A DNA stretch of 64,000 nt from Pararge aegeria (taxonomy: Eukaryota; Arthropoda; Insecta; Lepidoptera; Nymphalidae): positions 9,734,001-9,798,000 of the forward strand of contig NC_053184.1 in the NCBI RefSeq assembly GCF_905163445.1, given 5' to 3'. Under the pieces are notes generated by a model. That model saw nothing but the letters and a program-made list of their open reading frames with translations, was not told the DNA's origin and ran no database searches. This document shows positions 35,151-47,886 of this stretch, one piece after another. Each line of letters begins with the position of its first letter. Position 1 is the first letter of the stretch. A program made the position numbers and the translations under genes.

Positions 35151-35625
35151 ACCTCCCTGACGCAGTGGTAAGATCGTTCGTCTTGTAAGTGAGATCAGAT
35201 CCCGGTAGGAGCAAATGAAAAGTATTTAGGCCGCAGACCTCAATGCCGGTTAAATGCTGATTGGTAAGTTTCACACGCCTGATGAAAAAGTTATGGCGAG
35301 CTCATGTGTGGCGGTTTCCTCACAATGTTTTCTGTGTTAAAGCAAGTGATATTTAATAACTCAAATTTAAAACACAGTACTCAAAAAAATCCACATGTAC
35401 TAATCACGCACGGAGCTATATCAATGTACATATATACATAGTATACATGTAGCTCATGGAAAGCGTTCGGTGAAGATGACGCAAGTTCCATGATTCTTGT
35501 TCATTCAAAAGTGATCAACGCGCCAAAAGAATGTTTCACTTCGAAAGAGGTGCGTGCCGGGAATCGAACATGGTCTCCCTGAAGTATGTATAAGTATAAA
35601 CCATTAGGCTATATGCCCTTCCGCA
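35151..35625. mobile_element. Composite SINE region with a swapped head
   Basis: A plus-strand tRNA-like head (CCTCCCTGACGCAGTGG, about 35153-35170, then AGATCCCGGTAGG) is followed at about 35225 by a reverse-oriented family C body (ATTTAGGCCGCAGACC, AAGCAAGTGATATTTAATA). The family C head (GTGCGTGCCGGGAATCGAAC) appears only at about 35548. Unrelated sequence (35380-35520) lies between, including a short tract with ATATATACATAGTATACATG. Confidence 0.5.
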
Positions 35626-37845
35626 CGATACCACAATATATATACAAAAGCCTATTATCAACGTATCGTATTGTATTCAACAGTACCTATTAACCCACTG
35701 CATACTGTATATGGGCGTTGATGACAAACTAAGTCGTTGTAATTGAATTATAGAGCTCGCTTTTGTTCGCCTATACGTATACGTACGTACCTAATACACA
35801 TCATCGATACAATGTATACTTGTGATTGAATAACCGGGTAAATTGAAATAACACTAAACTCCATTATTCTTTATGAAATAATTTCTTTCCAAATTGTGAA
35901 AACTAACTAGTGGCTGAAATGGGGGTTCGAGAGATCGTATTAACAAAGTTCTTTATTTAAATACGATGTTAGAGACATGAAATTAAAGAATTTACGTACT
36001 AATCAAGTTATGGATGTAACATTTTTAGATGCGCCACAACACGTCCTTTTTGGGAGCATTATTCAACAGAGTGTAGATGATTTCTTTTACCTTCTTTACT
36101 AATTTACTTCCATATGCAGTTTTCATATAATTAATTTTTCAACGAAATTCAATAAATCCCGAAGTGAACCCAAGGCGATTTATAGACGAATATGTCAACG
36201 ACTATTTAAGACAGTCATAACCAGTAGGTATTTAAATAAAAACAACCAAAATCTGCCCCCAGCCGAAAAACAAAATTACTATCTGAACGCGAATAAAGAG
36301 AAGTAAACATTATTTCGTCAGTAAATAAAATTATTTTGCGCTCTTATACAATGTCATTTATCAAAGTCAACAGTCACAGTTAGAATTGCAAATATAATAA
36401 CAACATTTCTTTATTTCAACTTCGGTAAACACGTGCAATCTTTATATTAAGTTAGTTCGAAATAATATCAAAAGTAGACTTGGCATCCTCGAGTATTTCA
36501 ACTATCTTTGCTCCTCGGAGTTTAGACTGCATTTGGGTACGAAAGTTTACCCTTCTAAAAGTATTTGCATTTGCCTTTATCTACAGGAAAGCTTTTAATA
36601 TAGAGAATGTACACAAGGTGCAAACAATACGTGGCCATAGACGATTCCTAAACGCCAACGCAAAGAATTGAGAGTTTGTCAGTACGCCTTTTATTGTAGT
36701 GCTAGAACGGATGAACTAATTTAATACATAATGTTTTTTACCGTTATTGTGAGGTGATAATTTACATTTGTTTACTAAGTCTAGGAAGAGGCCCATAACA
36801 AACGTAGCCAGATATTATTTTATGGTATCACCATCTTTAATTGTAAATCCTTACTGTCCTATCTAATAAACCGATCAACTTGATTTCTGGCATAAGGCTG
36901 ACTGAAAGGACGTAGCATACATATACATAAGGACGACGTAACATAAGCTACTGTTTATTCGAGGAATACAAACGGTTTCCATGGGATTCGTAACAAACCA
37001 TAATAAACGCGGGAACCGCTAGTTATTCAACAAGTAAGTAAATATGAAGTTCAATTTGACCACTTTTTCCTTTATGTTCCTCAATATTATGATAAAAAAA
37101 TTCTGCAAGCTACCATTTGTACTAGTTTAAGTTTTTACTAAGAAAATTAAGAGAGAGCTCAAAGATTTCATATGTAGACTTGTTTTATCTATATACACAT
37201 ATACGCTACTACTTGTACACATTATTATAGTTGAAATAATAACTGTAGGAACGTACGCGCTTACACGGACCAAAGTTGTATAGTTACGAGTCTCTATGTA
37301 TAAAGTTCGTAGTATTTACGTGCGCCAGCGTGCCGCGAACAAATCCACCCCAGTGAGTTTGTTCTGCATGACGACCTTCCAATTATAATACACCCACAGT
37401 AAAGCTTATAAAACATTCTGTAACTTTATTACACCGATGGATCTCGCCGAGATATCTTCCAAGCTAAAATATTAACATAGAAAAGACACAACAAGGTGTC
37501 TTTGAATTAAAACTGAAATGGTATGCGGAGAAATATTTTTTTTTCATAATATATAACACACTTGTACATCTCAGGTTATACGGCTCAACATAAAACTTGA
37601 GTCTCTAGTTTTATTATTTTACTTCGGAGAGTTTCAAAGAGGTTCTCCAACTTTTATTCTTTTATTGAAAAAGTCCATAAAATTTGTCATTTTGGAACAG
37701 AACTTGTACAAAGTGTTTATAATGAAAAATAAACCTAGGAATTGGTAATTTGCTAATCTCTTTTCTCACATAGTACAATATGAATCAGTTACTAACATTT
37801 ATAAACACGCACATTCCTGTTGCACAAGGAAAAATATATATGAAC

Positions 37846-37905
37846 TTGCTGTTGCCCGCGACTTCAACCGCGTTTTTTTTTTTGTTTTTAAAGCATTAGC
37901 AGCAT
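37846..37905 (+). repeat. CGCGACTTCGTC-type repeat, 5' fragment
   Basis: TTGCTGTTGCCCGCGACTTC, then ACCGCG and a T-run. The rest of the element is not recognisable. Confidence 0.5.
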
Positions 37906-38897
37906 CAAAAAATAGTCGAATGCGCTGACTTAACAATATTAACTAGAGTCAGTAAATGCATAGGACATGGAAACAGCTTTGTAGGTTTAAAGGAGAATTT
38001 ATTGTACTTCGGTTTAGCTTCTATTGTAGTGAGGAATACCTTACATTTTTTAAACTCGCGATAACTTCTAAATTAAATGTCCAATTAGAATAAATTAAAA
38101 AGTATTCTACTGCTAATTTCTTGATGATAAAACTATTTATTTCACTAAAAATACTGCGATACAAATGTAGCCCACTTTTGTTACCACCGGCGATCTAATA
38201 AAATTTGAGAACCAAAATCTGCTATTGTGAACTAAAATAGTTAGTTATATTTCTTCGGAGATTTTTGGTAGCCAATAATGAGTACTTTAACCATATACAT
38301 CATTTTTATGAATCGCCGATAGTTTTCTCAGCACTCTTTAAATCATGACTTCGCAATGATTTTTATGGGGAAAACATATTTTGTGTACATTATTTAAATT
38401 TTCTTAAGGATCTACAATTATTTTGTAAATAAACTTTGTCACTCCCTGATAATTTAGCTTTCTTTTGGTGAAAACATGATTAAAATTGTTCCGGTACTTT
38501 AAGCAAGTACAATCAAACAAACAAAAAATCTTTCCTTAAATTCGCGCGGAATTTAATAGGCCGAAAGCCCGCGTTTATTTGAGGATAAAACCTACTAAAA
38601 TATATTATATTACTTTTAAGGTTTAATACTCTATTATTTGGTATAGGTTATTAAGCTAGGTAGATCACGCTTTAATCAAATTTTCATCATAAAATGGGAA
38701 AATGGGAAAAAGTTTGTGAGCTAGCAACATTCCGCGGGTGTAAAGTGACACGTTCGCGGGGCGTTTTCACTGTTTTTGGAAATGCACTGCATACAATAAC
38801 GGCTGAATTAGGATTCTTTATGTATTTAATTGAATGGTCAAAATATAAATAACATTACAAAATAAAGTCAAATAAAAGCAGCTTAGCTACTTAAGGC

Positions 38898-39028
38898 AGC
38901 TAATAACGTTATCCATGACGCATAAATAATTCCCGTCTCTGGAATTACTGATGGCCACTGCACTGTCCGACTGTCTTCAACTGATTAGCATTCTGTACTT
39001 GGCGTTGCAAGCTCTATTCTAGTAACAA
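38898..39028 (+). repeat. Local repeat J, copy 1 (diverged)
   Basis: GCTAATAACGTTATCCATGA, CGCATAAATAATTC and TTACTGATGGCCACTG correspond to the left part of J2. The right-hand block ending GGCGGACT is lost. Confidence 0.4.
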
Positions 39029-40679
39029 TGTTTTCGGGCTTGCAGAAATAGCAAGCTTCTTAAGCTCAGTTTAAGTCATCAAACAACATTATGTGACTAC
39101 ACAATTTTTTTTTTTTCGTAAATTACTTGGATACATCTTATTTGTTTGTCTAGCAGACAAACTATATAAATTCTGATAACATAGTTACTTATAAATGAAA
39201 ACTACTTAGTAGAGACCAAAAGAGCACAGAAATATTCTCAAAATAAATCAACTTCTATAATTGACGATTTGGGAGGCTGTGTAGAGTTTTTTGTCCCCGG
39301 GGCTTTTTCTGGCTCTGTTTCAAAAGCTTTTTATAATTACAGCCACATCCTGTTCTTTAAGAAGAAAAACTTATATCCGTATATATATTTTATAATTAGT
39401 TGGAGTCAATAATACTAAGGTTGGTTTCTTAAGACCAGTTTAATTTTTAATAAAATTCCACATATCAACGTATGCTGTTTCTTATAATGTTTAGATAAAG
39501 TAAAATTAAAAAATAGAACTGCAAAAAGTGATATAGAATAATCAAGAAAATATTTAGAAACAAACGTACTCATCTCTTTAAGACATAACTCTATTTGTAG
39601 AGTGAGAAGTAAAACGGAAGAATAATGGAAAGTATGAATTTTCATTTCATTTCGTAAAAAATAGGAAACTTTTCGTTATCATGATATCTGACAGCCATCT
39701 CAAAAAAAATATATTTTACTTTGTATTTATTAAAACGGAATTACTAATCAGTGCGGCTGCTTTCTTGATAATTAATTAGAACTGTACAACTTTTCCAGCG
39801 AATTTTTTCAAACTCTTGGCGAAGTTTTTAATAATTTCTGTACCTACCTGAGATTTTCGACATCAGAATCTTTTATTTCATATAAAACCAAACAGGCAAT
39901 ATCCTTTATCAACGTATGCAGATGACAGAGCAACATAATTACAATCTATCAACTGCTCCATTGAAGATACTACTGCGAATGTGATTGAGTTATATTGCAT
40001 CAAAGTCAAAGCTAACATGCATGGCGTGATGGCAGTAGGTACATACTTGTCTAAACGTACTTTATAGGTTTCAGATTGCTGAAGGATGTCAACTTGAGCA
40101 TATTATCTACTAATCCTTCACTAACAGAGGGACGGATGGACAGACATCTATCTGTCAGAGGACAGTAACTCCTGGTACAGAGTTATAATTTTCGCTAAAT
40201 CTGTAGGTACTTATTTGCTTATATACTTATTGCCGTAATAACAACAAATAATAAATTACCTCTAATTTTAAACTCAATCTTATCACTATATTTTTTGGTG
40301 TTTTAAACCGATCTCAGTAATGCCATTGCTCGAAACCCTGCGAGTGCGATTTCATATACAATTTACTCCGCTGAGAAGACACTACAAAATTTTTCAGCAT
40401 TGGACGAATATAATAATACAAAGGTAAGGTAAGGAGTAATTAATTGCAGTAGTTTGTTAATTGGCTGAAACATGGTGAGAACTTTTATAGACGTAGGAAA
40501 GAATTGATGAGGATGACTTTTGTTCAGTCAGCATTGGAGAAACACTCCATCATTGTAGAATTAAATATCAAACCAAATATGTTACTTATATATTTAAGTT
40601 TCCGGATAGAAATTACAAGTTACGAACTAAAAATACAATAAAAATAAAATTGAATAAGAGTAGTCTGGATCTGCGAAGA

Positions 40680-40875
40680 GGCTAATAATGTTACTCCAGA
40701 CGCTAATATAATTCACGACGGATATCGCCGCGCCTCGCATTCCTGATGGCCGCTGTCCGTCCCTTTCGTCGCTTAATTTGTATTCCAATCTCACCACTGT
40801 AAGCTCTGTGTCCTTGTAACAATACCTTGTACAAAATAAAAGCTCCGCACGTACGCTCACTGAAAGGTGGACTTC
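40680..40875 (+). repeat. Local repeat J, copy 2
   Basis: GCTAATAATGTTACTCCAGA, GTCGCTTAATTTGTATTCCA, TCCTTGTAACAATACCTTGT, ACAAAATAAAAGCTCCGCAC and GTACGCTCACTGAAAGGTGG then ACTT. It is full length relative to J4. Confidence 0.6.
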
Positions 40876-41148
40876 CTGGAATTACGTCAGCAGATTTTTC
40901 TCCATATCGGGTTTAATGTTGAACTGAAATGTATTCGCTTTTCAAAAGCTGGGTTTGAACAACAAGTTTATGTAAAACTGGAACCGATAAATGTCAAACC
41001 ACCTACAGAACGGAATCCAAGAAATGTAAGTGGCCACCCGATGTACTCGTGTAACTTTGGGTTTTTTTTTTAATTTTTGTGTTTTTTAAAACAAAACAAC
41101 AAGATGCAATGCAGGGCAATCTATTTACATATAATTTAATAAATATAA

Positions 41149-41510
41149 CTAGCTGTTGCCCGCGACTTCGTCTGCGTTTGATTTTGTTTTTTGATGTGGC
41201 ATTCATTTTAGTTGTAGCTCTAAAAAAAATGAAAGTATTCAGTATCGCTAAGCCTTAAATGAGGGGACTCATTGAACACATATTATAACCTATATAGTAC
41301 AAAAATAATTATTTAAATCGGTTATAATTTGTCGGAGTTATGGTGTAAAATCGTCAAACACTTTCATCCCCTCTCCCAAAGGAACCAAACTTAATGTCGG
41401 GATAAAAAGTATTCTATATCACTTCTAACTCTTCCAAGAATATGTGTACAAAGTTTCATGAGGATCGGTTAAGTAGTTTTTGCGTGAAAGATAAAATTGC
41501 TAGAGCATAC
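41149..41510 (+). repeat. CGCGACTTCGTC-type dispersed repeat
   Basis: ACTAGCTGTTGCCCGCGACT, then TCGTCTGCG, a body with GTCGGGATAAAAAGTATTCT, and the 3' part AGGATCGGTTAAGTAGTTTT with GCGTGAAAGA. The order is typical for this lepidopteran repeat. Confidence 0.65.
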
Positions 41511-42227
41511 TCGAGATGAGCCTAGGCTACTTATAGTCTGATAAATTATCGTAGAAAAAAATTACAAATGATATCACAGGTTGTCTATAAGAATAGTGTA
41601 CTTGTAAATAAAAATAATTCCGTAATTCTGCGAGGTGCTAACGTTGTTATAAGAACTGGAACTATTAATAATAGAACGAAAAACTGCAAAGATAACTATC
41701 GTTTTATAATAATAAAAGCAATTTGGTCTTACGCAGGGAATAGTTTTATTACCCGACGCAATAGTAATTTTATATCGCTGTACTCGTCGAATCAAAAAGT
41801 TTAACAGGAATAATAAGGAGGTATCTTCTTTTATTTTAAGTTTTTATGTTTTAATATTGAATCAACAAAGCGTAGATCAACATAAACTAGACTATGACAA
41901 AATGGGAACTAGCTTCCTGAACTAATCCAGGGTTTTAATCAAATCCCTAAAAATTCTTTATTAGCTGCAGTGAATATTTTTTATTTTTTATTGCATGTTA
42001 CAGTCCAAAAATATTATAAATTTAAAGCATCGGGAATTGAACCATATTTTTGTATTATTATATAGCTGTGTTGTCATATCCAAATAAGTTTAGAACATGA
42101 AACTCGTTTTTTTTTTAAATATATTACATGAGCACACTATAATTAATACACTTTCATCCATTGACTTAATATGTTACTATCGTAGTTTCATCCTATCTTA
42201 TGCAATAGTGTGTATATAGATTCTGCT

Positions 42228-42322
42228 TACTCCGCTGTAAATCCTGCACTCTTGTAATAATGCCTCGTACAAAATAAAAACTCCGTACGTGGGGTACCTA
42301 CGCTCGGTGAAAGGAGGACTTT
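42228..42322 (+). repeat. Local repeat J, copy 3 (right half)
   Basis: ACTCTTGTAATAATGCCTCG, TACAAAATAAAAACTCCGTA, CGCTCGGTGAAAGGAGGACT, with an 8-base insertion (GGGGTACC) between. Confidence 0.55.
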
Positions 42323-43159
42323 CTAAACTCACGTTACGAGTACGTTAGTTCAGTTTTCCGTCAGTGCTGAAAACTACTTTTAATGAAAAGTACCGATGGA
42401 CTACTTCATAAATTTTTAATAAAATTTATTAACCTACTCGTACTGGCAAAACAGCTTCCTAACATATCCGAACCCGGGCTAGCAGTTATTCGACTAATTC
42501 AAATGAAACTCAGTTTTATTTTCTTCGTTAAACTTAAGGTCCCTTAAATATAAAAAATATAAAAATAAGGTACAAATACCACGTACTCCTATTGTAAGAT
42601 TAGTATAATATCGTTAACTTAATTATAACCACTCAAATACAAGGCATTGGCCACACACAATTCCTAAACTCATGTATATGCTCGCGTTAAGATGCATCCC
42701 GAATGGTGATTTAATCTTTAATCGCTAAAGGCTTAACCGCATTCCATCGCACTGTTGAAAACACAGCTACCAACTTGAATTCAACAATGCAAATTCGATG
42801 TCACATTTCCAGGTGACATTTCCATATACTCCTAAACTACGAACAATAACATTCATTATTCTTAGTTCGTAAATGTCACGATACCATCTATCAGTGAGTA
42901 TGTGCTCACTCAATATGAATAGACACATAGTACGCAATATTTTATACTACTACATACGCATTTCAGTTCAAAGTGTACTCAGAATATAAAATTCCAATGT
43001 TTCGATAGCACAGAAAACGCGAAAAATCAGTCCCTTTGGCGATTTGTGTGTGAAACTCTGCAATTGGTCATAAGTGCCAACTGCATAGACTGCACTGACG
43101 GTTGTAGAGTGAAATCTCTACCATTACTAAGGAAATGGCAATCTGATTCTATTGAATGG

Positions 43160-43337
43160 ATAATAATGTTATCCGAGAAGCTAAAATATTCATGGCGGAT
43201 AATTCTTCTTCGCTTAATTCGTATTCCGATTCGTATTCTGACCTCACTGCTGCTGGCTGTAGCCTGTAAGCTTATTCTTACAACAATACCCCGTACAAAA
43301 TAAAAGTCCCGCACGTACGCTCGTTGAAAGGCGGACT
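43160..43337 (+). repeat. Local repeat J, copy 4
   Basis: ATAATAATGTTATCCGAGAA, TCGCTTAATTCGTATTCCGA, ACAACAATACCCCGTACAAA, AATAAAAGTCCCGCACGTAC and GCTCGTTGAAAGGCGGACTA. It is colinear with J2. Confidence 0.6.
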
Positions 43338-43555
43338 AACGTTAGCACGGTTTTTACTCCAAGCTCGAAGCTATTTCCTTGATAAAAACACTAGTTTGAA
43401 ATTTATATTTCAATTTCGTACATTTTAAAATAACGTTAGTAATTTTTTTTTGCAATAATAACTTCAAACTTGTTTGTGCTATTATTAACCGACTTCAAAA
43501 AAGAAGGAGGTTCTCAATTCGTTTATATATTTTCTAGTTTGTTTTCCATCTTTAG

Positions 43556-43720
43556 GAGCGGTGATAGCGGAGTGATTAGGACTTCGGCTACATTTTCAGG
43601 AAGCCGAGTTCGAATCCCAGCGCATAATTCTAACTTTACTAAGTTATGTGCGTTTTAAGCGATTAAAATATCACTTGCTTCAACGTTGAAGGAAATCATC
43701 GTGAAGAAACCGCCATGCCA
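43556..43720 (+). mobile_element. SINE family C, 3' truncated
   Basis: AGCGGTGATAGCGGAGTG head, AGTTCGAATCCCAGCGCA box B and ATATCACTTGCTTCAACG, breaking off at CCGCCATGCCA before a (TA)n tract. Confidence 0.72.
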
Positions 43721-43724
43721 TCTA

Positions 43725-43762
43725 TATATATATATCATATATATGTATTTATATATTATATA
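43725..43762. repeat. (TA)n-rich microsatellite
   Basis: An AT dinucleotide run between the truncated family C SINE and the family A SINE. Confidence 0.7.
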
Positions 43763-44032
43763 ATAAATAAATAAATAAATATACTACGACAATACACACA
43801 TCGCCACCTAGCCCCAAAGTAAGCGTAGCTTGTGTTATGGGTACTAAGATGACTGAGGAATATTTTTATGAATTATATAGATATACATAAATACTTAGAA
43901 AATACATATAAACACCCAGACACTGAAAAACACTTATTGCTCATCACACAAACATTTTCCAGTTGTGGGAATCGAACCCACGGCCTTGGACTCAGAAAGC
44001 AGGGTCGCCGCCCACTGCGCCAGTCGGCCGTC
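43763..44032 (-). mobile_element. tRNA-derived SINE, family A, full length
   Basis: Reverse orientation: the head GACGGCCGACTGGCGCAGTG is at the right end and box B GGTTCGATTCCCACAACTGG at about 43955-43975. The tail is at the left, ending in (ATTT)n next to a (TA)n tract. Confidence 0.87.
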
Positions 44033-44058
44033 AAATAACACTATATATAAATTAGTTA

Positions 44059-44102
44059 CATTACACACATATATAAATATAAATTTATATATGTGTGTAA
44101 TG
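44059..44102. repeat. Perfect 20-bp-arm hairpin
   Basis: CATTACACACATATATAAAT (44059-44078) is the exact reverse complement of 44083-44102. It starts 27 bases right of the family A SINE head. Confidence 0.75.
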
Positions 44103-44204
44103 TTTATTTTTCATTTATTGTACCATACCAAACCAACGACGAAATGAAAAAACAGAAAATTGGTAGGCCTCTTTTCTATGTTTTTTCATTTGCGTCTTTG
44201 GTTG

Positions 44205-44325
44205 ACTGGAAGAAATCGCTATGTAGCGATAAGGCCACCAAATACTCACTTGCTCTATGTGTATATCCCTGTAACTAGTTTTTTCTTTGGTGTACAATAA
44301 AAATTTATTAATTCATTCATGCATT
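44205..44325 (+). mobile_element. LINE 3' tail (CR1/Jockey-like)
   Basis: GACTGGAAGAAATCGCTATG, TAGCGATAAGGCCACCAAAT, then TTTCTTTGGTGTACAATAAA and an ATTCATTCATGCATTC tail. Confidence 0.62.
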
Positions 44326-45924
44326 CAAAAACTGGCATAGTAATCAAATGACATGGAAAAGTCTTAAATAGTGATAGAAAAATGTAAGTTTAAAGGTTTA
44401 TATTCTTAAAAGATGCTGGGGGTATTAAAATAACGATTTGAGGTTCGATGAAAATTTTATATGTAAATGATATTTAGAGATCACTTACTTACTTTCTGGT
44501 GAGCAAAAATCTTATCACAAATTCCCTTCGAGAGTATTAAGCAACAGCACATATTTGCAATTTTTCTGCTGTCAATATAAAATTAATCGATTTTTTTATA
44601 AAATAAATGGAAGTTTGTTTTATTGTACGGATTTCAGTTTCCCGTTAAGATATTGAGGCTTTAAGTGTAACAATAAATGATGGAGACTAGTATTTTTAAA
44701 ATTTTTGAAAAATACCAGTCGCCAATAAGCCTCTTAAACTGAAACTAAAGCCCTTTATGAAGTCCTTTTACTCGTATATAGCATCTGTTCTATTCCTATT
44801 TCTTTTTTACTTTTACAAAAATGTTGAATTCATTGTAATTAAAGGCAAGGCAAGCAAAGATTTTTTTATTTTAGCAATAAAGATGCACAAGTATTATTGT
44901 GAACATATATAAATGTAGAGTTAACACCATATGGCGTCGTTTTTATTGTTTGGTACGAAATGTGTAAGTAAGTTTTATCATAAGACATTATATTTATTTA
45001 AATAGCATTGTATGTTTACGTTTAGTTTCAACTCGAAATACAGTTGGACTTATTTCAACGGAGAAAAGCGAGGACCAGCGCCATTACAAGTTCATTAAGG
45101 ATAGAAAGCAGAGTTGTTGTCTTTTATCCCTAACAATAACTAATTGCGAGACTCGGGACAGTATTCATTGCAGCGTTTGTTTAATCTATTCCAGAATATC
45201 AAGAAGATCCGTTTCATATTGTGAGGAACGAGAGAACTCTCATCGTCTGTTACTTAATTTAATTTTTTCTCTAACATTTCATTTTCTATTTTGCAAGTGA
45301 ATGAAAAATAAATTTACAATTTGTTAAGCTGTTGCTTAGAGATATTATCCATCCCATGTGATAGTTAGGGAAAGTCAATGCCCAGCAAAGAACCGATAAA
45401 TTGAAGATGATGAAAACATAATTTTCTCAACAAAATTTATTTGCTGTTGAGATAAAAAACCTATAAAACTTAACGTAAATCATTTACGATTGACCACCCG
45501 GCCATTTAGTTTAGCCGGTGACCAAAATGCTTTTTAGGGTCCCGGAAAGATACTTAAGTACGGGTATGTTACGAGCGCACTTAGGGGTATTTTCCGCTTT
45601 TAAAGCCGTATAATTATGATTATATGCTGACCAGGCTCATAATCAACCGTTAGCGCTGCTAAAAAGCATGCTGTATAATTTTGTACTGGCGAACAAAACA
45701 ACATATAAGCAAGAAGCGTAATATTTTTTCCCAAAATTACCTACTACTTATCGTACTAGATTCAGTGTGAATAAACTATCGAAAATCATTTATTCCTTAA
45801 TTTATCTCATATTTTAGATTTTTTTTTTTTGCATATTATTTTCATTTGTGTAGTTAACTGTGGGTATTTTCCGTGAAGTTATATAAACAAAATCCTGAAT
45901 AGCTATCTGCATATATGTTGTTTT

Positions 45925-46165
45925 GACAGACGGTTGGCGCAGTGGGCAGTGACCCTGCTTTCCGCGTCCAAGGCCGTGGGTTCGATTCCCACAACTGGAA
46001 AATGTTTATGTGATGAACATGATTGTTTTTCAGTGTCTGGGTGTTTATCTGTATTTTATAAGTATTTACGTAAATTATTCATCTTAGCACCCATAACACA
46101 AGCTACGCTTAATTTGGGACTAGATGACAATGTGTGTATTTTCGTAGTATATTTATTTGTATAAA
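45925..46165 (+). mobile_element. tRNA-derived SINE, family A
   Basis: GACAGACGGTTGGCGCAGTG head, GGGTTCGATTCCCACAACTG box B, TAACACAAGCTACGCTTAAT body and TAGATGACAATGTGTGTA end. It is nearly full length. Confidence 0.87.
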
Positions 46166-47144
46166 TTTCTTATGTCCGTTATAACGAAAATATAACTGTG
46201 CGGTTGAGAATATAAAAATCTCTGATATGTGTATTTTAATTTATACTAATTTGTACTATATGAACTTATCTTAAATTGAAGAACGGCGTTGTGAAAATTA
46301 GCGTTAAAAAAACACTTTTAAAGAAGAATTCTTTAAATCTTGAAAGTTTTTGGATGAAAAAGGCATTTTTTACAAATAAAAATAATAACTGTTTGGCTTT
46401 CTTTGAGTGAATAAAAGTTTTTTTTGGAAGAATGAAAGAAGAAAATGTATAAAGACTCAATCTTCGACATAATGTGGGCTGTATGAGTAATTTATAAGCA
46501 AATATACAGTAGGGAGTGACGTAACACTTTATCGCATCACATTTTCATAAAACGCCCGTAGCTATCATTTATCAGGTGCTGTATTCCGTTGGGTAAAACA
46601 TTTTACAAAACATTTATTTGCTGCGCTTGCAGAGATTTACATGTGTGATGTACCAATTAATCGAATACTTAATCCCACGTGTAGAATACACCTACTTTAA
46701 TATTTATAACTACAAATGATATGTAGCATGGGACAGTTGGTAAACATTGAATATCACGCGAATACCAAAAAATAATTAATCAATATAAAACACGGTAAAA
46801 CTAATTTTATTTCCACATAATTAGCACAGATAATGGTGTCATCAGCATAAAACCAAGCACAATGTCTTTCTAAAGGATAAGAAAGGGTTTTAAGCTTAAA
46901 AAAAATTGTTGAGTTTCAAATATTAAAAAATTGAATGAAGAACACAACATTTTATTTTGATGATATACAACCTTAAGTCACTATACAAATGGTAAAAGTT
47001 GTTCCTACTTTCGGATAACATTTATTAGGATAGTATGTTCCAGACTCATCTAGGTTTTAATCGAAATTATCTATTCACGAATTTGTCAACTGCAACACTA
47101 AACGTGCAATGTACTTAAACTCGTTTAACGATTGGCGTGAAAAC

Positions 47145-47210
47145 AAAAAAATGTAACAAATTGAATAAGCTAAGGGTGCCCTTAGCTTATTCGATTTGTT
47201 AGATTTTTTT
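47145..47210. repeat. 66-bp near-perfect palindrome
   Basis: The arms 47145-47176 and 47179-47210 pair with only about two mismatches around a TG centre (core AATAAGCTAAGGG / CCCTTAGCTTATT). It has the build of a tiny MITE or cruciform. No gene lies nearby. Confidence 0.75.
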
Positions 47211-47852
47211 GTACAACGACATCAAGAATATAAGAACAATTAACAGTGTACGTCTTTTTTAGTCAGGCGCCTATTTATTTACACAGCACATCCCCATATC
47301 TTACTCTAACAAATTACACAAGAAAAACCGACAAATGTCCTCTATTTCGTCTTGTACACCTAAATTATGGGGTACATTACTACTTAATGGAGCTTTAAGA
47401 TAGAAAAATACAAAGAGGTTTTCGAACAACACACTTAAGTACTTACCTTGTAAAGAAAATATTATTTTGGGAACCTAACTCAGTTTGTATACCTATTTCT
47501 GAAAGGGTAGGCATCAGTGAAGTAGCGTAGGCGAAGAATTTACTATAATTTTCCAAATGGCTTAATATGTTTTTAGAGTAGATAAGAAGTAAAGGGTACC
47601 GTCCACGGTCCAGGTAATTTAATATCTTGAAGCACTTACCGAGAGAGTTTTGAACTTAAACAATACTGTATCCATTGTCTTCTAGGTATGACGTGTTTTA
47701 CCTAATAAGTTGAAAACTCTTTTTTAATTCATTTGTACCATTATAATTCAAAAGGTAAACACCTAACATAAGAAGATATACAAAATTATTATTACCTTGC
47801 AAAAACACGTTGTTCTTTGCAGCATGGTTTTTTGACGTAAACTTTAGGAGAT

Positions 47853-47886
47853 AATGAATGAATGAATGAATGAATGAAAATGAATT
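47853..47886. repeat. (AATG)n microsatellite
   Basis: About six consecutive GAATGAAT-type units, probably the tail of a retroelement; TTGCAATAAATAAAC follows. Confidence 0.7.

Larger units (their letters stand above)
31410..38895. other. Long gene-poor stretch
   Basis: Only the hairpin at 32150, the LINE tail at 33300, the composite SINE at 35151 and a repeat fragment at 37846 stand out. No coding exon was recognised on either strand. Confidence 0.4.

Noticed and set aside
43955..44032. tRNA-like head with boxes A and B
   Set aside because: It is joined to a SINE body with an (ATTT)n tail, as in three other copies, so it is not a functional tRNA gene. The same holds for all tRNA-like heads here.
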